Below, piece by piece: positions 49,913 through 56,061 of a DNA stretch of 56,061 nt. Within the stretch, counting starts at the first letter, position 1, and every line of letters starts with the position of its first letter. A program made the position numbers and the translations under genes. A model generated the notes under the pieces. The model was given only the letters and a program-made list of their open reading frames with translations. It searched no databases and had not been told where the DNA came from. The stretch spans positions 1 to 56,061 of the forward strand of contig CAMDBM010000016.1 of the NCBI GenBank assembly GCA_945889085.1. Direction: 5' to 3'. The stretch comes from WLJO01 sp945889085 (GTDB lineage: Bacteria; Actinomycetota; Acidimicrobiia; Acidimicrobiales; Ilumatobacteraceae).

Positions 49913-51519
49913 GCGGGTCAAACTCTTTCCCGATCCTGACAGCGCTCGTCCTCACGCCGGCGATCGGCGCCGTAGTCGTGAGCGCCGTGAGCAAGCGCCG
50001 CCCCGATCTCGTTAAGTTGTTTGCCCTGTCGTTCAGCGGCATCAGTGCGGCGATGTCGATCTGGCTGCTCTGCACGTTCCGTTCCGGCGAGGCCGGCATG
50101 CAGTTCGTCTCTAAACATGCCTGGATCAAGCCGTGGGGAATCTCGTGGAACCTCGGCGTCGACGGCATCTCGATCTTCCTCGTGGTCCTTACCGGCCTAC
50201 TCTGGCCCATCGCCCTGCTCGGCGCGGACGCACACCATGACGAGAAGCCGTACGCAGCGTGGCTCCTCGTCCTTCAGGCGGGGGTGATGGGCTCGTTCAT
50301 GAGCCAGGACCTCTTCTTGTTCTTCGTGTTCTTTGAGATCGTGCTCGTGCCGATGTACTTCCTCATCGGACGCTGGGGCTACGAGGGGCGCGTGTACGCC
50401 GCCACGAAGTTCTTCCTGTACACGATGGTCGGCTCGGCCCTGATGCTCGTCGGCCTCGTCACCACAGCGCTCCTCGCGCGGCGGGACATCGGGTACATGA
50501 CGTTCGACATCCACGAAATCGCTGCGGGTTCGCAGTTCGCGGCGAGCACCGGTCGTTGGCTGTTCCTCGCATTCGCGATCGCGTTCGCGGTCAAGGTCCC
50601 CCTGTTCCCGTTCCACACTTGGCTACCGGACGCTCATACGCAGGCGCCGACAGCGGGCTCGGTGATCCTCGCCGGCGTCATGCTGAAGCTCGGCACGTAC
50701 GGGCTCCTGCGCTTCAACGTGTTCCTGTTCCCGGAGGCATCGCGGTACTTCCGTCCGCTCCTGCTCACCCTCGCGGTGATCGGCATCATCTACGGCGCCA
50801 TCGTGGCGACGGTGCAGAAGGACCTGAAGCGGCTTGTGGCGTACTCATCGGTCGCCCACCTCGGATTCATCGTGCTCGGCACGTTCGCCTTCACGAGCAG
50901 CGCTGCGAGCGGCAGCGTGATGCAGATGATCAACCACGGTGTATCGACGGGTGCCCTCTTCCTGATGGTCGGGATGATCAGCGAGCGCCGCCACACCCGG
51001 GAGATCGCACAGTTGAGGGGGCTCCAGAAGGTTGCCCCGATCTTTGCCGTGGTCTTCACCGTGGTGATGCTCTCCTCGATCGGCGTGCCCGGCCTGAACG
51101 GTTTCGTCGGCGAGTTCCTCATCCTCACCGGCACGTTCCTCACCGCCCGCTGGTGGGCGGTCGTGGCCGCGGCGGGCGTGATCCTCGCTGCTCTCTACCT
51201 GCTCTGGGCCTACCAGCGCGTGTTCCACGGCGAGCCGGACGAGGCGAACCAGTCGTTCCGTGAACTGTCGGTGCGCGAGGGTCTCGTGCTCCTGCCGATG
51301 CTCGCCGCGATCTTCTTCTGCGGCGTGTACCCCAAGGCGATGCTCGACCGCATCGAGCCGAGCGTGAAGGCGCTCCTTGCGCATGTTGAGGAGCAGACCG
51401 GATACGAGGAACCGATTCCCGTGGCGGTGCCCGTGTCCGAGCCAGAGCACGCCAAAGACAAAGAGCACGCCAAAGACACAGAGCACGCCGAAGAGACCGA
51501 ACACAAGGAGGGTGAGTGA
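49909..51519 (+). CDS. nuoM: NADH-quinone oxidoreductase subunit M
   Basis: The 536-residue antiporter-like channel has FFEIVLVPMYFLIGRWG (Glu), FHTWLPDAHTQAPTAGSVIL and the broken-helix region INHGVSTGALFL. After the last helix a charged tail of about 30 residues repeats EHAKDK/EHAKDT/EHAEET, absent from usual NuoM. The stop overlaps the nuoN start by one base. Confidence 0.97.
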   Translation: MSGSNSFPILTALVLTPAIGAVVVSAVSKRRPDLVKLFALSFSGISAAMSIWLLCTFRSGEAGMQFVSKHAWIKPWGISWNLGVDGISIFLVVLTGLLWPIALLGADAHHDEKPYAAWLLVLQAGVMGSFMSQDLFLFFVFFEIVLVPMYFLIGRWGYEGRVYAATKFFLYTMVGSALMLVGLVTTALLARRDIGYMTFDIHEIAAGSQFAASTGRWLFLAFAIAFAVKVPLFPFHTWLPDAHTQAPTAGSVILAGVMLKLGTYGLLRFNVFLFPEASRYFRPLLLTLAVIGIIYGAIVATVQKDLKRLVAYSSVAHLGFIVLGTFAFTSSAASGSVMQMINHGVSTGALFLMVGMISERRHTREIAQLRGLQKVAPIFAVVFTVVMLSSIGVPGLNGFVGEFLILTGTFLTARWWAVVAAAGVILAALYLLWAYQRVFHGEPDEANQSFRELSVREGLVLLPMLAAIFFCGVYPKAMLDRIEPSVKALLAHVEEQTGYEEPIPVAVPVSEPEHAKDKEHAKDTEHAEETEHKEGE

Positions 51520-53057
51520 TGCACCTGCTGCTCTCCCCTATGCAACAGACCGACAGGCTGATCTCGCCGAGCGTCAACTGGGGCTCCCTTACACCCCTGC
51601 TCGTGCTCCTCGGGGCCGGGTTGGTGCTGCTGGTCGGTGCGGCTCTCAGCGCCCGCGGGTGGGCCAAGGGGCTCTACGCAACGCTCACGGCAGCAGCGGC
51701 CGTGGCCGCCGGTGTCCTGCAGTTCGTGCTGTGGAACAGCACCGTGCACAACGGTCCGAAGCCCCTGGTAGGGGAAGCCATCGTGGTGGACGGGCCGAGC
51801 CTGTTCATCGGTATCTCGATTTGTGCGGCACTGTTGCTCGCTGCACTCGTCACCGACAATTACCTGCGGCGCGAGGACATCGACAGCCCCGAGGTGTACG
51901 GGCTGTACCTGATGGCAGCCCTGGGCGGCCTCGTGATGGCGGCCTCGAACGATCTCATCGTGCTGTTCCTCGGACTTGAGGTGCTATCGATCGCCCTGTA
52001 TGTCCTCGCTGCCTCGCACCGCAAGCGCATCGAGTCCCAGGAAGCCGGCCTCAAGTACTTCATTCTCGGAGGGTTCTCGTCGGCGTTCTTCCTCTACGGC
52101 ATTGCGCTCGTGTACGGCGCCACTGGGACCACGAGGCTCCGTGGCCCCGAGTCGATCAAGACGGTGCTCGCGCTGACTGTGGAGACCGACAAGCACCGCG
52201 CACTGTTGGTGGTCGGCGTTGCGCTGTTGCTCGTGGGCCTGGCGTTCAAGGTTGCGGCTGTGCCGTTCCACTCCTGGACACCCGACGTCTATCAGGGAGC
52301 CCCGACACCCGTGACGGGCTTCATGGCCTCGGCGGCCAAGGCGGCAGCGTTCGGGGCACTGCTGCGCTCCGTGGTGCTCTCCATGCCGGAACTCCGTGAC
52401 GACTGGCGCCCGGCGATCTGGGTGCTGGCGATCCTCACGCTCGTCATCGGCTCGACCCTCGCAGTGGTGCAGACGAACGTGAAGCGAATGCTGGCGTACT
52501 CGTCGATCAGCCACGCGGGCTTCATCCTCGTGGGTATCGAGGCTGCAGCACACGGCGGCGAGTCCGGAGACCGCGGCATTGCCTCGGTCCTGTTCTACCT
52601 GCTCACGTATGCCGTGCTCGTGAGTGGAACCTTCGCTGTGTCCACCCTCGTCGGTCGCTCGGGCGACGGGGCGCACGGACTGGATTCATACCGCGGGCTC
52701 GGTCGCCAGCGACCCGTGCTTGCGCTCACGCTCACCGTGTTCCTGCTCGCGCAGGCCGGCGTGCCGCTCACGTCCGGCTTCGTGGCGAAGTTCAGCGTCA
52801 TTACCGCTGCCGCTGATGCAAGCAGTTACGCCATTGCGATCATTGCGATGCTCGCGGCCGTGATCGGCGCCTTCCTCTACCTACGGATCATCGTCAGCAT
52901 GTTCCTCGAGGATGGTGATGCCGAGGGCGAGCGGGTCTCCATCCCGTTCGGCACCGGCGCAGCAATCGGGATCTCCGTGGCGTTCACGCTGGTGGTCGGC
53001 TTCTTCCCGGGCTGGCTGCTGGAGCTCGCTCGCGACGCCGCAACCCGGCTGTACTGA
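51519..53057 (+). CDS. nuoN: NADH-quinone oxidoreductase subunit N
   Basis: The 512-residue third antiporter-like channel has FLGLEVLSIALYVLAA (Glu), VPFHSWTPDVYQGAPTPVTG (Lys and Asp path) and AYSSISHAGF. ATG 51519 is preceded by GGAGGG, which favours it over GTG 51516. It is the last gene of the bc-nuo run, ending 10 bases before a convergent marR gene; no strong terminator is visible in that gap. Confidence 0.97.
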   Translation: MHLLLSPMQQTDRLISPSVNWGSLTPLLVLLGAGLVLLVGAALSARGWAKGLYATLTAAAAVAAGVLQFVLWNSTVHNGPKPLVGEAIVVDGPSLFIGISICAALLLAALVTDNYLRREDIDSPEVYGLYLMAALGGLVMAASNDLIVLFLGLEVLSIALYVLAASHRKRIESQEAGLKYFILGGFSSAFFLYGIALVYGATGTTRLRGPESIKTVLALTVETDKHRALLVVGVALLLVGLAFKVAAVPFHSWTPDVYQGAPTPVTGFMASAAKAAAFGALLRSVVLSMPELRDDWRPAIWVLAILTLVIGSTLAVVQTNVKRMLAYSSISHAGFILVGIEAAAHGGESGDRGIASVLFYLLTYAVLVSGTFAVSTLVGRSGDGAHGLDSYRGLGRQRPVLALTLTVFLLAQAGVPLTSGFVAKFSVITAAADASSYAIAIIAMLAAVIGAFLYLRIIVSMFLEDGDAEGERVSIPFGTGAAIGISVAFTLVVGFFPGWLLELARDAATRLY

Positions 53058-53067
53058 GAGCTCCCGC

Positions 53068-53577
53068 TCAGTTTCCGTGGTCCAGTTGGCGGACGTAGTC
53101 GTCGAGTGCCGCAACGAACCGGTCGAGGTACTCCGCAAACTGTTCGCGTTCATTCGTGGTGAACGTGGCGAGCATTGCTGTGAGCGTGGCCCGTCGGAGA
53201 TCGACGATCGCCCGGTGTCGCACTCGCCCGGCCCCGGTTGCAGACACCATCACCACTCGGGCATCGTCGCTACAGGCCGTGCGCTCGGCGATGCCAGCCT
53301 TCACGAGCCGCTGAACTGCCCGGGTGGCGGTGGAGGGGTCCACCCGCAGCGCCTCGGCCAGTTCGCTCATGCGCCACGCGTCCCGTGCGATGAGCAGTTC
53401 GAGTGTGTCTACCTGTCCGGGCTCGAGGGCGTTGTCCCCGGAGCCGAAAAGGTGATCCCGCAGCACGCTCATCGCCGCGCCGCGTCGCAATTCCTTCCAC
53501 GCGGCACCGATGCGCGAGTCGGACGAGGTCTCTCGCTCCGCGGATGCAGCGGACGGTTCCGGGCTGCGACGAACCAT
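53068..53577 (-). CDS. MarR family transcriptional regulator
   Basis: The 169-residue protein has a winged-helix region (about 55-120: LEPGQVDTLELL, MSELAEALRVDPSTATRAVQ and the wing with DDARVVMVSATGAG). A helical N-terminus and C-terminal helices for dimerisation complete the MarR fold. A TAACTT box nine bases before its ATG suggests a short-leader transcript. The target and ligand are unknown; it is divergent from tRNA-Thr and kup. Confidence 0.88.
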   Translation of the reverse strand: MVRRSPEPSAASAERETSSDSRIGAAWKELRRGAAMSVLRDHLFGSGDNALEPGQVDTLELLIARDAWRMSELAEALRVDPSTATRAVQRLVKAGIAERTACSDDARVVMVSATGAGRVRHRAIVDLRRATLTAMLATFTTNEREQFAEYLDRFVAALDDYVRQLDHGN

Positions 53578-53660
53578 GATCGTTGTAAGTTAGCCAGATC
53601 AGCGGGGGTAGGCCCGGTCGGCCCGGAAAATACGGGGTGGGCGGGGCCGCAAGCGGTGGC

Positions 53661-53666
53661 TAGCAT
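53661..53666 (+). promoter_or_regulatory. -10 box of tRNA-Thr
   Basis: TAGCAT ends nine bases before the mature tRNA 5' end. No clear -35 is seen in the GC-rich sequence ahead of it. Confidence 0.4.
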
Positions 53667-53675
53667 CTTCATGCC

Positions 53676-53751
53676 GCCCAGATAGCTCAGTCGGCAGAGC
53701 ATTTCACTCGTAATGAAAAGGTCGAGGGTTCGATTCCCTCTCTGGGCTCCA
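53676..53751 (+). tRNA. tRNA-Thr (CGT)
   Basis: The plus strand folds with acceptor GCCCAGA/TCTGGGC, D-arm TAGCTCAGTCGGCAGAGC, anticodon loop CTCGTAA (anticodon CGT) and T-arm GAGGGTTCGATTCCCTC. The discriminator is T, and CCA is encoded at 53749-53751. It decodes ACG, a frequent codon in this GC-rich genome. Confidence 0.96.
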
Positions 53752-53801
53752 TTCTTTGCGCCGGCAGTATGGAGCACACAGGACGCCCGGTGTCGAGCAG
53801 G

Positions 53802-53807
53802 TAGGTT
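53802..53807 (+). promoter_or_regulatory. Leaderless -10 box of kup
   Basis: TAGGTT, six bases before GTG 53814, the same hexamer as before serS. Confidence 0.5.
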
Positions 53808-53813
53808 CTCCAC

Positions 53814-55796
53814 GTGTCATCGGACAAAACGGTCAGCCCCGAATCGGTGGTGTCGTTCAAGCAGTTCCTCGATCGGAACGAGCGCAAGGCCCATGGGGGC
53901 CAGCCCGGAACGGGCAGTGGGGAGCACGGCGGTCATCACAGCAGCGTTGGCACGACGGCTCTCGCCCTCGGGGCGCTCGGCGTGGTCTACGGCGATATCG
54001 GTACCAGTCCGCTGTACTCGTTGAAGGAGGCTTTCACCGAGGAGTCCCACATGCTGGCGGTGGACCGCATCAACGTGTTTGGGGTCTGCTCGCTCGCCTT
54101 CTGGTCGTTGCTCATCATCATCTCGGTGAAGTACCTGATGCTCGTGATGAGGGCAGACAACCGGGGCGAGGGCGGCATCCTCGCCCTGACTGCGCTCGTT
54201 ATGCCCCGCCGTGGTCGCAACATGGAAAAGACCGGCATTCTCGTGGCGCTCGGCGTATTCGGCACGGCCCTGCTCTACGGCGACGGCATCATCACACCGG
54301 CGATCTCGGTGCTCAGCGCGGTCGAGGGTCTTGAGGTGGTGTCCACGTCGTTCACGTCCTGGGTCATCCCGATCGCGATCGTGATCATCGTGGGGCTGTT
54401 CCTCGTCCAGAGCCGGGGAACGGGCGCCGTCGGCAAGGTGTTCGGCCCGGTGATGATCGTCTGGTTCGCCACGATTGCACTGCTCGGTATCTCCAAAATC
54501 ATCCACGCGCCGGAAATCTTCCAGTCGATCAACCCCTACTACGCGGTGCAGTTCTTCACCCACGAGTCCGGCAAGGCGTTCCTCTCGCTCGGCTCGATCT
54601 TCCTCGTCGTCACGGGCGGTGAGGCGCTCTACGCAGACATGGGTCACTTCGGTCGCAGGCCGATCATGATCGGGTGGTACGGCATGGTGCTGCCCTCACT
54701 GCTGCTCAACTACTGGGGTCAGGGCGCCTTCCTGCTGAAGAACCCCGAGGCCATCGAGAGTGTGTTCTTCCGGATGGCGCCCGATGCGCTCACGCTGCCG
54801 GTGGTGATCCTCGCGACCTTCGCAACAATCATTGCCTCGCAGGCCCTCATCTCGGGTGTGTTCTCCCTGACCGCGCAGGCCGTGCAACTGGACTATCTCC
54901 CGCGCATCGCCATCCGCCACACCTCGCGGGAGCACGCCGGGCAGATCTATGTGCCGCTCGTGAACTGGGTGCTCATGATCGCCTGTGTCGGCTTGGTGCT
55001 CGGGTTCCGCTCGGCGTCGAACCTCGCTGCGGCGTACGGCATCGCCGTCACCATGACGATGGCGATCACCACGTTGATCTTCTTCCGCGTGCTCACGGAC
55101 CGCTGGAAGTGGCGCCGGAGCCTCGCTCTCCTCGTGTGCGGCCCGCTGTTCGTGATCGAACTGGGCTTCTTCGGGGCCAACCTCATCAAGGTGCCGCACG
55201 GTGGCTGGTTCGCCCTCGCGATCGGTGTGCTGCTCATGGCCCAGATGCAGACGTGGCGCCGTGGCCGGATGCTCGTTGCCGACCGCATCCGTCGCGGCGA
55301 GCGCGACATCAGCGAGGTGCTGGACGAGGCCGAGAGTGCCCGGGTCCCCGGGTCGGCGGTCTTCATGTTCAAAGAGCTCGGTAAGGCACCGCCGGCTCTC
55401 GTGAACAACCTGAAGCACAACAAGGTGCTCCACCGGACCACCCTCATCGTGTCGGTGGAGACGGCGGACGAACCGTTCGTGGACGATTCGCGCCGGTGGG
55501 AGTGCACCAAGATCGGCCCGGGCGTGTTCCAGGTGCAGTTGCACTTCGGGTTCATGGAGGACCCAGATGTGCCGGTAGCCCTCGCGAAGATTGATCACCG
55601 CGGCCTCGAGTTCGACGTGGAGGATGTGACCTACTTCCTCGGCCGCGAGTCGATCATCGCTGGCAAGGCACCGGGCATGAATCCGCTCGCTGAGCACTTG
55701 TTCGTGCTGCTCAACCGTGGTGCTGACAGTGCAAGCCGCTTCTTCAACCTGCCTCCCGAGAAGGTCTTCGAGGTCGGTTCCAGGGTGGAGATCTGA
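53814..55796 (+). CDS. kup: Low-affinity potassium transporter Kup
   Basis: The 660-residue KUP/HAK family K+-proton symporter has 12 helices in the first 460 residues and a cytoplasmic C-terminal domain. Family motifs include ALGVVYGDIGTSPLYSLKEAF (shown without its last residues: GVVYGDIGTSPLYS), LLYGDGIITPAISVLSA and GGEALYADMGHFG. A His/Gly-rich N-terminal stretch of about 45 residues precedes helix 1. The GTG start is supported by the -10 box. Its stop overlaps the following lipoprotein gene. Confidence 0.95.
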   Translation: MSSDKTVSPESVVSFKQFLDRNERKAHGGQPGTGSGEHGGHHSSVGTTALALGALGVVYGDIGTSPLYSLKEAFTEESHMLAVDRINVFGVCSLAFWSLLIIISVKYLMLVMRADNRGEGGILALTALVMPRRGRNMEKTGILVALGVFGTALLYGDGIITPAISVLSAVEGLEVVSTSFTSWVIPIAIVIIVGLFLVQSRGTGAVGKVFGPVMIVWFATIALLGISKIIHAPEIFQSINPYYAVQFFTHESGKAFLSLGSIFLVVTGGEALYADMGHFGRRPIMIGWYGMVLPSLLLNYWGQGAFLLKNPEAIESVFFRMAPDALTLPVVILATFATIIASQALISGVFSLTAQAVQLDYLPRIAIRHTSREHAGQIYVPLVNWVLMIACVGLVLGFRSASNLAAAYGIAVTMTMAITTLIFFRVLTDRWKWRRSLALLVCGPLFVIELGFFGANLIKVPHGGWFALAIGVLLMAQMQTWRRGRMLVADRIRRGERDISEVLDEAESARVPGSAVFMFKELGKAPPALVNNLKHNKVLHRTTLIVSVETADEPFVDDSRRWECTKIGPGVFQVQLHFGFMEDPDVPVALAKIDHRGLEFDVEDVTYFLGRESIIAGKAPGMNPLAEHLFVLLNRGADSASRFFNLPPEKVFEVGSRVEI

Positions 55797-56061
55797 TGCG
55801 CCGTGTGAGGCTTGTCGGAGCTCTCGTAGCGCTCGTCTGCGCAGTGACCCTGTCCGGTTGCTCCTCGGACAAGCCGTCGGACGCCGTCCCGGTGGTCGCG
55901 GACGTGAACGCCACCGCTCGGGAACTCGTCACCCAGTTCCTGACCATCCTGCAGGCCGGCGACATGGTGGCCCTCAACGGTTTCCTCGACGACTCGTTCC
56001 AGATCCAGCGTGCCGACGGCTCGGCCGCGGACAAGAGCCAGTACCTCCAAAACCCGTCGCA
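55796..56061 (+). CDS. Lipoprotein, 5' part only
   Basis: ATG 55796 shares its first base with the kup stop, and the frame is open to the window end (88 residues seen). The N-terminus MRRVRLVGALVALVCAVTLS is a signal peptide with lipobox LSGC. After it come TARELVTQFLTILQAGD and LNGFLDDSFQIQRADGS, which look like a nuclear transport factor 2-like or similar small alpha/beta fold. The function is unknown; overlap suggests co-expression with kup. Confidence 0.75.
   Translation, partial: MRRVRLVGALVALVCAVTLSGCSSDKPSDAVPVVADVNATARELVTQFLTILQAGDMVALNGFLDDSFQIQRADGSAADKSQYLQNPS

Noticed and set aside
1..56061. CRISPR array, insertion sequence, phage genes, rRNA genes or attachment site
   Set aside because: No regularly spaced repeats, transposase or integrase motifs, terminal inverted repeats or rRNA sequence were seen on either strand. 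The tRNAs show no duplicated 3' ends nearby.

Overview
This is a GC-rich, densely coded stretch of a high-GC Gram-positive chromosome. A WhiB7-type regulator, a DUF2017 gene beside clpS, a rex-hem cluster, a caa3-type oxidase operon and many GTG starts point to Actinomycetota. The bc-complex gene set and the overall layout suggest class Acidimicrobiia; that rank is an inference, not something one gene proves. I see no insertion sequence, phage gene, CRISPR array or origin. Most of the window is aerobic respiration, heme synthesis and housekeeping.

Layout. 1-1.05 kb is the 5' part of a secreted S8 protease. Next is a tRNA-Glu/Asp/Phe cluster (minus strand) with a strong terminator, then DUF2017 and clpS. 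2.5-12.2 kb holds heme O synthase (ctaB) and a cytochrome c oxidase operon in which three unusual genes precede ctaC-D-E-F-G: a subunit I-like protein without any metal-binding histidine, a subunit III-like protein without its conserved polar residues, and a 7-helix protein with a beta-rich tail. 12.2-18.7 kb holds an ABC-2 exporter, serS, pdxH, a tlpA-ccdA-poly-gamma-glutamate hydrolase operon and a whiB7-like gene with an upstream ORF and an attenuator-like hairpin. 18.9-23.5 kb holds small membrane proteins, a metallo-beta-lactamase-fold protein, orn, dut and a SAM hydrolase. 23.6-29.6 kb is rex-hemA-hemC-hemD-hemB-hemL. 30-32.3 kb has a geranylgeranyl-reductase-family flavoprotein and a membrane-anchored cytochrome c.

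32.7-53.06 kb is one 21-gene co-directional run: a cytochrome b6/bc-like complex carrying a dicluster ferredoxin, a split cytochrome b, a Rieske protein and a diheme cytochrome c, joined directly to a complete 14-subunit complex I operon (nuoA-N). A MarR regulator, tRNA-Thr(CGT), the potassium transporter kup and the start of a lipoprotein close the window.

How it works together. Complex I reduces (mena)quinone, the bc complex passes electrons to membrane c-type cytochromes, and the caa3 oxidase with its fused cytochrome c reduces oxygen. CtaB and the hem genes supply heme. TlpA/CcdA could serve thiol chemistry for cytochrome c maturation. Rex senses NADH/NAD+, and a Rex-like operator overlaps the rex promoter. 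A CRP-like palindrome sits at a class II activator position before the bc/nuo operon. A recurring signal is a TANNNT -10 box only 6-8 bases before the start codon of at least 13 genes that lack a Shine-Dalgarno, which indicates widespread leaderless transcription and was used here to choose several starts.
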